Assembly: GCA_002432025.1 (NCBI GenBank)
Contig: DJFE01000015.1
Coordinates: 29,476-93,475, forward strand
Source: Candidatus Avelusimicrobium stercoris
Lineage (GTDB): Bacteria; Elusimicrobiota; Elusimicrobia; Elusimicrobiales; Elusimicrobiaceae
DNA: 64,000 bases
Direction: 5' to 3'
The notes under the pieces are model-generated. The model did not search any database. It had not been told where the DNA came from and saw nothing but the letters and a program-made list of their open reading frames with translations. Of this stretch, positions 24,299-32,704 are shown in pieces. Positions within the stretch are counted from its first letter, which is position 1; every line of letters starts with the position of its first letter. A program made the position numbers and the translations under genes.

Positions 24299-25531
24299 TT
24301 ATAAGCCGTTTACGATTTCGTTCATTGCTGCTTGGAAGGGGCTGGTCCCTTTAATCAACCAATGCATTACGGCTTCGTTCAAATTGGCTTCTTCTTCGGA
24401 GACGCCAGGATTGCCCGGGCGAGCCTGCGGAAAGCGGTGATTCTTGTTCATAAAAACTTTTAACTGCTTCAAGGTTTCCTGTTCGGACGGATACACCGGG
24501 GCGTATTCGGCAAACAACGCCTTGATTTGGGCAGACAATTTTTCAACCGGTTCAAAGTGATTCGCGCGGTCATCGTTCATTAACGTTTCGGTGCGGGTGT
24601 AGAGCATCAATTCGTTATTGTCCAGAGTGCTCCACTTGGGCAGGCGTCCATTGGCTTTTACGAACTTTTGTAAATCGGTCAGCGTGCGGGCATATACGGT
24701 TACGGTTTCCTTCATATTATCCGTCGTTTTGGCGGATTGGATACCTCGGGCATATTGCGTATAAGCATCAGACAACGCACCGCGAAGTGTTGCTTTATCT
24801 CCCCGAGACATAGAATTCGGATTCGGCATATTGATAAAGTGCTGGATGACGCCCTTGGTTTCGTTGGCTACCAGCGGGCTTTGCATCATATGGCGCAGTT
24901 TGAGGTTTACCTTGTGCGGGTGCGTAAGCAAATAATCATAGGCCGTATCTACAAAGGCTTCCTTGCCGTCTAAATGCATTAAGTCCATCATTCCGGGAGT
25001 TTCTTTTAAAACCGGGGAGTGGGACAAGGTATAATAATTCACCAAGTCTTCCACCAACATATGTACGTCGCGCGACAGCAAATCGGCGCGCAGGAAAGCG
25101 CGCAGGCTTCTGTTGGTAACGGTTTTATCAATAAGGGCTAAACCGGCTTTTTGGCCTTCTTCCTTGGTAATATAGTAAAGCGGGTCTTTCATCAAGGTAT
25201 TGAGCAACATGTTGGCTTGTCTGGTTTCCAGCGTAGCCTCGTGCATTTTGTTCAATATAATCTTTTCAGTCGTCAATTCGTGTGCGCGGCTGATGGCGGG
25301 CACCGTTAAATTCGGTGTAGCGTTATAAGAGGGCACATAAATTTTGGGCAATTTCGGCGCTTTAAGAAGCGGCGAAACCTTAACACCAACTTTGGAGGCG
25401 TTTTTAGCCACCCCAGCAGCCACTTTTTCGGCGGCTTTGACGCCGGTGGCAATTTCTTTGCCAGCGTTTTGGGCAAAGGACATAGTCGTCCCGAGGGAGA
25501 CTATCATTAAAGCAGACATTAGTTTTTTCAT
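24299..25531 (-). CDS. Exported helical protein with two related C-terminal motifs, function unknown
   Basis: A 410-aa protein with signal peptide (MKKLMSALMIVSLGTTMSFAQ), a Lys/Ala/Val-rich region to about residue 60, then mostly alpha-helical sequence. Two C-terminal segments share a pattern: LTDLQKFVKANGRLPKWS (about 295-312) and LKQLKVFMNKNHRFPQAR (about 355-372). In each, L-x2-[LF]-x(3-4)-[FM]-x-x-x-N-x-R-x-P is followed by a helical segment with conserved Asn/Glu. This pattern recalls helicase-associated (HA) repeats, but they are exported here. I recognise no family. Monocistronic, with terminators on both sides. Confidence 0.72.
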   Translation of the reverse strand: MKKLMSALMIVSLGTTMSFAQNAGKEIATGVKAAEKVAAGVAKNASKVGVKVSPLLKAPKLPKIYVPSYNATPNLTVPAISRAHELTTEKIILNKMHEATLETRQANMLLNTLMKDPLYYITKEEGQKAGLALIDKTVTNRSLRAFLRADLLSRDVHMLVEDLVNYYTLSHSPVLKETPGMMDLMHLDGKEAFVDTAYDYLLTHPHKVNLKLRHMMQSPLVANETKGVIQHFINMPNPNSMSRGDKATLRGALSDAYTQYARGIQSAKTTDNMKETVTVYARTLTDLQKFVKANGRLPKWSTLDNNELMLYTRTETLMNDDRANHFEPVEKLSAQIKALFAEYAPVYPSEQETLKQLKVFMNKNHRFPQARPGNPGVSEEEANLNEAVMHWLIKGTSPFQAAMNEIVNGL

Positions 25532-25606
25532 ACTTATAGTGTAAGAAATATGAACCTTGGACGAAAGAGTCTTTGGACCTAATGCAGGCTGGGCCTTTGG
25601 ACCTAG

Positions 25607-25642
25607 GAAAAAAGAACCCGGCCTGTGGGGCCGGGTTCTTTA
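25607..25642 (-). terminator. Terminator of the GH57 operon
   Basis: A 13-bp perfect stem AAAGAACCCGGCC (25611-25623) / GGCCGGGTTCTTT (25629-25641), with the plus-strand A run giving the T tract on the minus strand. An 11-bp direct repeat (CTTTGGACCTA) occurs twice, 20 bp apart, just beyond it (25571-25602). Confidence 0.9.
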
Positions 25643-25655
25643 AGCAAAAACTGCT

Positions 25656-27281
25656 TTATTGGTACTTTTTTAATACGGCTTCTTTGGCGGCTGAGGAATA
25701 GACGTTATAATCCATTTGCTGGAAGATAGAGTCCTTTTGTTCCAGGTCATAGACATATCCTTCGTCTATGCGGTTGCCTTGGATTTGCTCGTAGAGTTCG
25801 TTAAAGCGCTTGACGTGGTCCTTGGTACGCTTGGTGGAATACTCCTTGGCCGTACCCGTGGTCATTAAGAACGCCCAGTCGGACGATTGCATCAGCACCA
25901 GTTCGCGCGCCAGTTGGTTGAGCGCCCGGCGCAGGAGCCCGCCTGCGTTAGGGAACTTGTTAGCCAGTTCCATCATCCGCTCGGCGGCTTTAATCAGGTG
26001 GCGGTAAATCCAATCGTTGCCGCTGTTGAGCCATACATCGTGGTAGCCCTTATCGCCCCAAGAGGACATAGACGGCTGCACCACTTGGTTTTCGGGGTAC
26101 ATCGCCAAGTATTCACTCGGCGTAACCAGTTTGATATCCTTTTGGTCGTAGTAAATCTTTTTGAACAGGTATTCCAAGAAATCAATACCTTCGTACCACC
26201 AGTGGCCGTAGAGTTCCGCGTCGTACATAGAAACGACTAAGGGCTTGCGGTCAATAATGGTGCTCAAATATTCAATCTGTTTTTGGCGGTTGAACATAAA
26301 GTTCCCGGCGTGCTGGGCGGCTACTTCGCGCGCTTCCTGCGGGTTGTAGGCCTGTTTTTGGTTCAGGGCTACTTTGCCGGTAATTTTATGGTATTTCATA
26401 CCGATATTGCGGCGAACGCCGTCGGAGTGGAGATACGGCTTAATATAGTCGTAGTCCAAGTCGTAACCGAGGTCGCGGTAAAACTCGCGGTAGCGCGGGT
26501 CGCCCGGGTAGCCGGATTCGGCGCTCCATACCTGTTGGGCCGATTCCATATCGCGGGCAAAGGCGGCTACGCCCGTCTGCGGGCAATACACGGGGGCGTA
26601 AATGCCGTATTTCGGGCGCGGCGTGCCGTGCAGTACGCCGTGCGATTCGGTAAAGAAGAAGCGGATGCCCTCATCGCGCAAAAATTTATCGTCGCCCGGG
26701 TTGTAGGCGCACTCGGCCAGCCAAATCCCGCGCGGGGAGCGGCCGAAGCGGCTTCTGTAATCGTTGGCGGCAATTTTGATTTGGGCGTTGACGCTTTCTT
26801 TGTGTACCATTAAGGGCAAATAGCCGTGTGTGGCGCAGCAGGTGATAATTTCCAACTTGCCCATATCCTGGAACTTTTTAAAGCCCTGTAAAACGTGCCC
26901 GTGGTAGCGGTTTTCAAACAAATCCTGATAGCGGCGGAACTTGTTGTAATACATCCGCGCTACGCCCTCAAATTCGGTGCCTTGGGTGCGGTTGATTTCC
27001 TTTTGGGAAAGTTCCACCCGCTGGTTTAAATAATGGCGGAAGCGGTTAATAAGCAACGGGTCCTCCATCATATTGCACAAGGGCGGCGTGAGCGACATTG
27101 TCAGGCGGAAATCGGTGCCTTCTTCGGTCAGGTTTTCAAATACGTTAAGCAAGGGGATATACGTTTCCACCATTGCTTCGTAGAACCAGTCTTCCTCCAA
27201 AAAGTCCGGGTATTCCGGGTGTTTGATAAACGGCAGGTGCGCGTGGAGCACCAGCGCCAGATAGCCTTTTTCTTCTCCCAT
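25656..27281 (-). CDS. GH57-family 1,4-alpha-glucan branching enzyme
   Basis: A 541-aa glycoside hydrolase family 57 protein (DUF1957-type), which introduces alpha-1,6 branches in glycogen-like glucan. The opening GYLALVLHAHLPFIKHPEYP is the GH57 motif 1. The catalytic nucleophile is E190 in GIWLAECAYNPGD, and the acid/base is D354 in VSMYDAELYGHWWYEG, the same number as in archaeal homologues. The C-terminal helical domain includes SDWAFLMTTGTAKEYS. No other glycogen genes are in the window. It directly follows a DUF4912 gene with a 1-bp gap, so the two are co-expressed. Confidence 0.93.
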   Translation of the reverse strand: MGEEKGYLALVLHAHLPFIKHPEYPDFLEEDWFYEAMVETYIPLLNVFENLTEEGTDFRLTMSLTPPLCNMMEDPLLINRFRHYLNQRVELSQKEINRTQGTEFEGVARMYYNKFRRYQDLFENRYHGHVLQGFKKFQDMGKLEIITCCATHGYLPLMVHKESVNAQIKIAANDYRSRFGRSPRGIWLAECAYNPGDDKFLRDEGIRFFFTESHGVLHGTPRPKYGIYAPVYCPQTGVAAFARDMESAQQVWSAESGYPGDPRYREFYRDLGYDLDYDYIKPYLHSDGVRRNIGMKYHKITGKVALNQKQAYNPQEAREVAAQHAGNFMFNRQKQIEYLSTIIDRKPLVVSMYDAELYGHWWYEGIDFLEYLFKKIYYDQKDIKLVTPSEYLAMYPENQVVQPSMSSWGDKGYHDVWLNSGNDWIYRHLIKAAERMMELANKFPNAGGLLRRALNQLARELVLMQSSDWAFLMTTGTAKEYSTKRTKDHVKRFNELYEQIQGNRIDEGYVYDLEQKDSIFQQMDYNVYSSAAKEAVLKKYQ

Positions 27282-27282
27282 A

Positions 27283-28158
27283 TTATTTTCCTTGTTCGCG
27301 CAGGGCTTTTATGTTGATTTGGCGCGTCTTGTCGCCTTTGGCGTTGCGCGCTTTAATGGGCAAATCCACTACGCTGCCCGCCGGCAAGTGCTGGCGGATG
27401 GAGAATTTGCCTTCTTTCAGTTCAATATCTTTTCCATTGATAGACACAATGGCATTTTTGGAGGCGGAACCGTAAATGATAATTTCGCAGTCGGCATTGA
27501 GCCAAATGTCTTCATCCTCAGGCTGTACTTTATCCAAGTGCAGGGCAAACGAGGACCACGAAGACTTGGCCGCGCCGGAGGGCGTCAGTTCCGTCAGTTT
27601 CCAGCGTTGGCCGATGACGTGCATCAGTTCGCTGGCTCCCAAGCCGATGTAATCCGCGCCGGAGAGTTTTAAGAGTTTTTGGAAATCGCCTTCCACCACC
27701 ATCCATTTGTCGTCAATAATATCGGACACTTTGCCGGGCGGCACAGGTGTAGAATTGCTGCGGGAAACCAAAATAAATTTACCGTCGGCGGTAACGTAGC
27801 CCAAATCGGCCAAGTAGGTGCGGCCGGACTGCGGGGCGTTGATGTACCAACTGCGCGCCTCAAAAATGACGGGCATATCGTAATATTGAACGGAGTTTTT
27901 GCCGTCAAAAAATTCCACCCCGGTAACATCGTGCAAGCGGATAACGGTGCGGGCGGCTTTTAAGGTTTCTTCCCCGTATTGGCTTTTAAGATAGTCTAAC
28001 GTGTTTGGGGTGATTTCCCAAAACAGGAACATCCAAGCCGGGTCCTTGGGAAGTAAAAAACTTTCCGTTTTGCCGTAGCCGGACGGAATATCCGCTTCGG
28101 CGTGTATGTCTTTGGCCAAAGGTTTGACCAAGGCAGACGAAGATAAGTTCTGCGTCAT
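27283..28158 (-). CDS. DUF4912 domain protein
   Basis: A 291-aa cytoplasmic protein. The central region carries the DUF4912 hallmark (LPKDPAWMFLFWEITPNTLD, then VIRLHDVTGV and SWYINAPQSGRTYLADLGY), an immunoglobulin-like domain often linked to glycogen or starch enzymes. The C-terminal half (WLNADCEIIIYGSASKNAIVS) resembles another beta-sandwich, possibly carbohydrate binding. The start at 28158 has a GAGG ribosome site 8 nt upstream; an upstream in-frame ATG at 28203 is less well placed. Co-transcription with GH57 branching enzyme suggests an accessory role in glucan metabolism. Confidence 0.85.
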   Translation of the reverse strand: MTQNLSSSALVKPLAKDIHAEADIPSGYGKTESFLLPKDPAWMFLFWEITPNTLDYLKSQYGEETLKAARTVIRLHDVTGVEFFDGKNSVQYYDMPVIFEARSWYINAPQSGRTYLADLGYVTADGKFILVSRSNSTPVPPGKVSDIIDDKWMVVEGDFQKLLKLSGADYIGLGASELMHVIGQRWKLTELTPSGAAKSSWSSFALHLDKVQPEDEDIWLNADCEIIIYGSASKNAIVSINGKDIELKEGKFSIRQHLPAGSVVDLPIKARNAKGDKTRQINIKALREQGK

Positions 28159-28278
28159 AATAAATACCTCACCCTGATTATTTGTAGAGATTTTCTCCCC
28201 CATTTTATTGTAGCATTTATCAATAGAAAAAGGGGCTTTTATAAAAGTTTTTGCTACAATAGCAACAGAGGGATTTTT

Positions 28279-28548
28279 ATGAATAAAAAAGGGATGGGAT
28301 TAATCGGTTTACTCTTGGCGGTGGTTATCGTAGCCGTGCTGACGGCGGCGGTGCTTAAACAGTATGCCCGCCAAACGCAAAAGGTATTAAACACACCCGG
28401 TTTGCAAAGCGTACAGCCCGCTAAAAACCAAAAAGGCCAAGCCGCGGCCAATGCGCCTAAATGCAACGGGCGGCTTGTTGGCAATATTTGCGTGCCGACC
28501 GAGGTGCGCAGTTCAAGTTTAGACGCTTTTAATGAAATGAATAAATAA
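28279..28548 (+). CDS. Small prepilin-like protein lacking Glu5
   Basis: An 89-aa protein with a short basic leader and a type IV pilin-like N-terminus: MNKKG, then MGLIGLLLAVVIVAVLTAAVLKQY. If cut after G5, the +1 residue is Met and position 5 is Gly instead of the conserved Glu, as in GspK-like tip pseudopilins. The remainder is a short Gln/Lys-rich segment with two Cys (KCNGRLVGNICVP) that could form a disulfide. It has a GAGGG ribosome site and a strong terminator, so it is a stand-alone gene. An N-terminally anchored small protein unrelated to pili is an alternative. Confidence 0.7.
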   Translation: MNKKGMGLIGLLLAVVIVAVLTAAVLKQYARQTQKVLNTPGLQSVQPAKNQKGQAAANAPKCNGRLVGNICVPTEVRSSSLDAFNEMNK

Positions 28549-28582
28549 AAAAGCCGCCGGTTTATAGCCGGCGGCTTTTTTA
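28547..28582. terminator. Bidirectional terminator
   Basis: AAAAAAGCCGCCGG and CCGGCGGCTTTTTT pair around TTTATAG. It serves the small pilin-like gene on the plus strand and the EamA gene on the minus strand. Confidence 0.88.
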
Positions 28583-28591
28583 CACTAAAAC

Positions 28592-29494
28592 TTATTTGGC
28601 TTCGGGTTCTACTTTCTTTTGGATTAAAATCAAACTGACAAAAATCAAGCACAGCCCGCCGATTTCCGCCCCCGAGGGCATACGGCCGAAGGCAATCATA
28701 TCGCTGGCCATTGCCACTACCGGGGTGAAATACGTTACCGAGGCCATACGTGTAGCCCCCCAGCGTTTAATCAAGGCGACCATTAACAGGAACGCCACGG
28801 CGGAGGAAAACACGCCCGCGCTGATAATGGATAAAACCACTTTTGGCGTAAAGGCCGAGGCCGGGGGAACGGGTTCCACAAAAAAGCATACGATTAACAG
28901 CACCACCGCTGCAAAGAGATACTGGTGGAAGGTGTTGGCTTCCATTGTCATTGCGTTGCTGTCCACCATAATTTTTTTGGTGAGTACATTACCTAAACTG
29001 TACGACCAAGCCATAATCAAAAAGGCGATGCAGCCATAAAGAGCCAAGGGGCTTGCATCCAACTGCGCGGCGGCAATCATCGGGCGCATAATAACGAGTA
29101 ATCCCAGCATCCCAATCGTAACGCCGATGGCTCTGCGCCAGGTAAAGCGGTCTTCGCCTTTTAACAAAATAGCCCCGGCGATAAAGGACCATATCGGCAC
29201 CGTACCGTTAAAAATACCGCCAATCGTCGGCGCGACGAAGCGCTGGCCCCAAGAGATAGCCGCAAACGGCAGTAAAATAAGCAGCAGCCCAATCGTCCAC
29301 GGGCGCCACAGTTGCTTAATAGGACATTTCAAATTCTTGCGCTGTATGACGTACAGCACGATGAAAAACAACAACCCCGCCAATACCCGGAAGAAGGTTC
29401 CCCAGTAGGGCGGCAATACTTCTACAAAGTTTTTAGTCGCTAAAAAAGCGGTGCCCCAACACAGGGCCAAACACAACGCCAATACATAACTCAT
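28592..29494 (-). CDS. EamA/DMT-family transporter
   Basis: A 300-aa inner-membrane protein with ten predicted transmembrane helices in two EamA repeats (LALCLALCWGTAFLATKNFVEVLPP; second repeat beginning near LALYGCIAFLIMAWSYSLGN). The paired WG-x3 and proline-rich helices are typical of the drug/metabolite transporter superfamily. Members export amino acids or other metabolites. The substrate cannot be assigned. Divergently arranged from znuA with a 94-bp promoter gap. Confidence 0.9.
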   Translation of the reverse strand: MSYVLALCLALCWGTAFLATKNFVEVLPPYWGTFFRVLAGLLFFIVLYVIQRKNLKCPIKQLWRPWTIGLLLILLPFAAISWGQRFVAPTIGGIFNGTVPIWSFIAGAILLKGEDRFTWRRAIGVTIGMLGLLVIMRPMIAAAQLDASPLALYGCIAFLIMAWSYSLGNVLTKKIMVDSNAMTMEANTFHQYLFAAVVLLIVCFFVEPVPPASAFTPKVVLSIISAGVFSSAVAFLLMVALIKRWGATRMASVTYFTPVVAMASDMIAFGRMPSGAEIGGLCLIFVSLILIQKKVEPEAK

Positions 29495-29588
29495 AAGATA
29501 CTCCTCCTTTTTTACATTATAGTAAATTCCGGCGCGCCGTCCGCCTTTGTGCGGGAATTCGTATAATATATGTATATAGGAAAGTAAG

Positions 29589-30476
29589 ATGAAAAAACTT
29601 GGAATAATCGTTTTGTTTGTACTGGTGGTGGCCGGGCTGTGCTTTTGGCTGCCGAAACCTGCGGATAAAAAATCCGACGGGAAACTTGCGGTGGTAACGT
29701 CCGGCTATGTGGCCTATACGCTCACACGGCAATTGGCGGAGGACTTGGCGGATATTTCTATGCTGCTGCCCCCTAATGCGGAGCCGCACTCCTTTGAGCC
29801 TACGCCCGGTGCGCTGGTGGCGGTGCGTCAGGCAGATGTGTTTGTGTATATTTCGGATACTTTTGAACCGTGGGCCAAAGACATTGCCGCCGGGGCCGGA
29901 AAAAATACCCAAGTGGTAAAGGCCGCCGCCGCTTTGCCCGCAAGTGCGGACCCGCATATTTGGATGGATTTTGACAATGTACGCGTAATGGCGCAAACAA
30001 TAGAAGGCGCACTCGCCGCGCAGTTGCCGGAACAGGCGGAAACCTTGGCGCAAAATTTAGCCAAGTTTAACGAACAATTAATTGCTTTGGACGAATCTTA
30101 TAAAAAGGGGTTGTCCGCTTGCCAAGGGCGCGAGGTGGTGCATATCGGGCACTTGGCCTTTGAACGGCTTGCTAAAAAATATGGCCTTACTTTAACCGCC
30201 TTGGCGGGCACGTCGCACGACGGGGAGCACTCGGTGCGAAGGCTGGCGGGTGTGGTGGATTTGATTAAAAAACACCATATTGAAACCATTTTTACCGAGG
30301 AAACGCTCTCCCCGCGCTTGGCGCAAACCGTGGCCGGGGAAACGGGCGCGCAGATTTTGCCGCTCTACACGGTGGAAAGTATATCCAAGCAGGATTTTGA
30401 TAATCATATTACTTATATTGATTTTATGAAACGCAATTTGGAAAATTTGCAAAGGGGGCTTAAATGCCAAGCGTGA
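29589..30476 (+). CDS. znuA: Zinc/manganese ABC transporter substrate-binding protein
   Basis: A 295-aa cluster A-I periplasmic metal-binding protein. A membrane anchor or uncleaved signal (MKKLGIIVLFVLVVAGLCFWLP) precedes metal-ligand motifs in the expected order: EPHSFEPTPG, ADPHIWMD, HIGHLAF, and an acidic ligand near FTEETLSPRL. The His-rich loop common in Gram-negative ZnuA is short here (HDGEHSV). First gene of znuA-znuC-znuB; its end overlaps znuC by 13 bp. A TATAAT hexamer lies at 29562-29567, but no clear -35 or Zur operator was recognised. Zn versus Mn specificity is not certain. Confidence 0.9.
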   Translation: MKKLGIIVLFVLVVAGLCFWLPKPADKKSDGKLAVVTSGYVAYTLTRQLAEDLADISMLLPPNAEPHSFEPTPGALVAVRQADVFVYISDTFEPWAKDIAAGAGKNTQVVKAAAALPASADPHIWMDFDNVRVMAQTIEGALAAQLPEQAETLAQNLAKFNEQLIALDESYKKGLSACQGREVVHIGHLAFERLAKKYGLTLTALAGTSHDGEHSVRRLAGVVDLIKKHHIETIFTEETLSPRLAQTVAGETGAQILPLYTVESISKQDFDNHITYIDFMKRNLENLQRGLKCQA

Positions 30477-31252
30477 TAGAAGCCAAGGATTTACGCTTTG
30501 CGTATGTGCGTGTGCCAGTGCTGGACAAGGTGTCCTTTACCATTAACGCGGGGGATTATGTGGGGCTGATTGGTCCTAACGGCGGGGGGAAAACTACGCT
30601 GCTCAAACTTTTGCTCGGGCTTGAAAAGGGCGAGGGCAATATAAAACTCTTCGGTACGCCGATTAATGCGTTTAAGGATTGGCATAAAATTGGCTATTTG
30701 GCGCAAAAAAGCCCCGTGGCGCAGAGCCGTTTTCCGATTTCAGCCGAAGAAGTAGTGCTAATGGGTCTGTCCAACCACCGCGGCAGCGGTGTGTCCGTCG
30801 GCGAATTAAAGGAAGTCTATACCGCTATGCAAAAAACGCACACGCGCGAATATGCCGGGCGGATTTTCGGCGATTTGTCTATCGGCCAGCAACAGCGCGT
30901 TTTGCTGGCTCGGGCGCTAGTAAGCAACCCGGAACTGCTGATTTTGGACGAGCCGTCCACCGCCTTGGACGCTTCGTCCCGCGAGAAATTTTTTGATTTG
31001 CTGGGCGAATTAAACGGCAAGCACGGTGTAACCATTTTGCTGATTACGCACGATACGGGCGAAGTGGGCAAATATATTTCCAAATTTATGTATGTGGATA
31101 AAACCTTGGTGTTTTACGGTACCAAAGAGGAGTTCTGCCACTCCCGCGCGGTGGCCGAAAAGATTGGCCCCTTTGCCCAGCACACCATAGACCACTTGCA
31201 CAACCACGGGCATTGCCCGCTGGGGTGCGCGTGCGGGGAGGATAAAAAATGA
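30464..31252 (+). CDS. znuC: Zinc/manganese ABC transporter ATPase with Cys/His-rich tail
   Basis: A 262-aa ABC ATPase: Walker A GPNGGGKTT (37-45), signature LSIGQQQR, Walker B LLILDEPSTALD and the switch His in LITHDTG. The C-terminus carries an extra metal-binding-looking tail, HTIDHLHNHGHCPLGCACG, with five His and three Cys in about 20 residues. Such a tail could sense or trap the imported metal in the cytoplasm. Overlaps znuA by 13 bp and znuB by 4 bp. Confidence 0.92.
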   Translation: MPSVIEAKDLRFAYVRVPVLDKVSFTINAGDYVGLIGPNGGGKTTLLKLLLGLEKGEGNIKLFGTPINAFKDWHKIGYLAQKSPVAQSRFPISAEEVVLMGLSNHRGSGVSVGELKEVYTAMQKTHTREYAGRIFGDLSIGQQQRVLLARALVSNPELLILDEPSTALDASSREKFFDLLGELNGKHGVTILLITHDTGEVGKYISKFMYVDKTLVFYGTKEEFCHSRAVAEKIGPFAQHTIDHLHNHGHCPLGCACGEDKK

Positions 31253-32067
31253 TGAGCGGATTTTTAACCTATGGGTTTGTTCAGCGCGGCTTGTTGGCGG
31301 GCAGTTTGGTGGCGGCGGCTTGCGCGCTTATCGGCGTATTTTTGGTGTTAAAACGCTTGTCTTTAATCGGCGACGGAATGAGCCACGTTTGCTTGACGGG
31401 CGTGGCTGTGGCTCTGCTGACCGCCACAAATCCGGTGTATATGTCGGTGCCGGTGGTGGTGCTGTCGTCCTTGGGGATTATGAAGATTACCCAAAAATTT
31501 AAGATTTACGGCGATGCGGCTATCGGCATTGTCAGCGCGGCGGGGCTGTCCGTCGGTTTGTTGATTACGGCCCTTGCGGGCGGGTTTAATACCGATTTAT
31601 TGGGCTATTTGTTTGGCAGTATTTTAACGGTATCTTGGGATGAAGCCCTTTTATGCGGGCTTTTGCTGGCTGTTGTGCTGTGCGGACTAAGGTTTTTTTA
31701 CCGCGATTTGACTTCCGCCTGCTTTGACGAACCCTTCGCCCGCACGCGTGGCGTTCCCGTGCGGCTTATCAATACGGCCTTGGTGGTGATTACCTCGGTG
31801 GCGGTGGTATTGGCCTTTAAGGTGGTGGGCATTTTCCTCATTTCGGCTATGCTGATTATTCCGCCCGTGTCCGCCTTGCTGATTTCCCATACCTTTAAAC
31901 AGGTGTTATGGTGTGCGGCCTGCTTTGGCGTTGCGAGCGTGTGGACGGGGGTGTATTTATCCTTTTTATTTAATATTCCCTCTGGGGCTACGATTATTTT
32001 GGTAAACTTGCTGATTTTGGCGGGTTGTTATATTTATGCCAAAACGGGGGTAAGCGATGCCCGCTAA
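31249..32067 (+). CDS. znuB: Zinc/manganese ABC transporter permease
   Basis: A 272-aa ABC-3 family permease with about eight transmembrane helices. It contains the conserved GDGMSHVCLTGVA region near residue 40 and a cytoplasmic coupling segment FDEPFARTRGVPV that contacts the ATPase. It completes the znuACB transporter. Its end overlaps nth by 11 bp, so DNA repair and GT9 genes ride on the same transcript. Confidence 0.92.
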   Translation: MMSGFLTYGFVQRGLLAGSLVAAACALIGVFLVLKRLSLIGDGMSHVCLTGVAVALLTATNPVYMSVPVVVLSSLGIMKITQKFKIYGDAAIGIVSAAGLSVGLLITALAGGFNTDLLGYLFGSILTVSWDEALLCGLLLAVVLCGLRFFYRDLTSACFDEPFARTRGVPVRLINTALVVITSVAVVLAFKVVGIFLISAMLIIPPVSALLISHTFKQVLWCAACFGVASVWTGVYLSFLFNIPSGATIILVNLLILAGCYIYAKTGVSDAR

Positions 32068-32704
32068 AAAAACGGACGTGGCGGCGCTGCTGGCGGCCCT
32101 TAAAAAGTTGTACCCCGAGCACGTTATCCCGCTTCATCACGGCAACGCGTGGCAGTTGCTTTGCGCGGTTATTTTGTCGGCCCAATGCACGGATGCACGG
32201 GTGAACCAAATCACACCGCATTTGTTTAAAAAATATCCAACCGTACGGGACTTGGCCGCGGCGGACTTAAAAGAGGTGGAAGAAATTATCCACTCCGCCG
32301 GGTTTTACCACAGCAAGGCCTTGTCTTTAATTGAAAGTTCCAAACGCATTTGCGAAGTTTTTGGCGGAGAAGTGCCTCAAAATATGGACGATTTGCTTTC
32401 CTTGCGCGGAGTGGCGCGCAAAACGGCCAACGTAATGTTAGGCGATTACTTTAAAAAGCCCGCGGGAATAGTGGTGGATACGCACGTTAAACGCTTGGCT
32501 TTCCGCTTGGGGCTTACCAAGCAGACGGACCCCGTAAAGGTGGAAAAAGATTTAACCAAAATTATTCCGTATGAATATTGGGGGTGGCTGGCGATTGCGC
32601 TTATTCTGCACGGCCGCCAAGTGTGCAACGCCCGCAAACCGCTTTGCTCCCAGTGCGCCTTGGCGCACTTATGCCCCCAAAAAGGAGTAAAAATTTCCGT
32701 ATGA
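32057..32704 (+). CDS. nth: Endonuclease III
   Basis: Nth (215 aa) is a bifunctional DNA glycosylase/AP lyase for oxidised pyrimidines. The helix-hairpin-helix LRGVARKTANVMLGD carries catalytic K122, and D141 lies in VVDTHVKRLAFRLG. The [4Fe-4S] cluster ligands are C190, C197, C200 and C206 (C-x6-C-x2-C-x5-C). Length is standard. It overlaps both neighbours, znuB and the GT9 gene (ATGA). Confidence 0.96.
   Translation: MPAKKTDVAALLAALKKLYPEHVIPLHHGNAWQLLCAVILSAQCTDARVNQITPHLFKKYPTVRDLAAADLKEVEEIIHSAGFYHSKALSLIESSKRICEVFGGEVPQNMDDLLSLRGVARKTANVMLGDYFKKPAGIVVDTHVKRLAFRLGLTKQTDPVKVEKDLTKIIPYEYWGWLAIALILHGRQVCNARKPLCSQCALAHLCPQKGVKISV

Noticed and set aside
29517..30053. A 178-residue minus-strand frame opposite znuA
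   Set aside because: It is antisense to a well-supported metal-binding protein gene and rich in His/Arg/Gln, as expected for a shadow frame.
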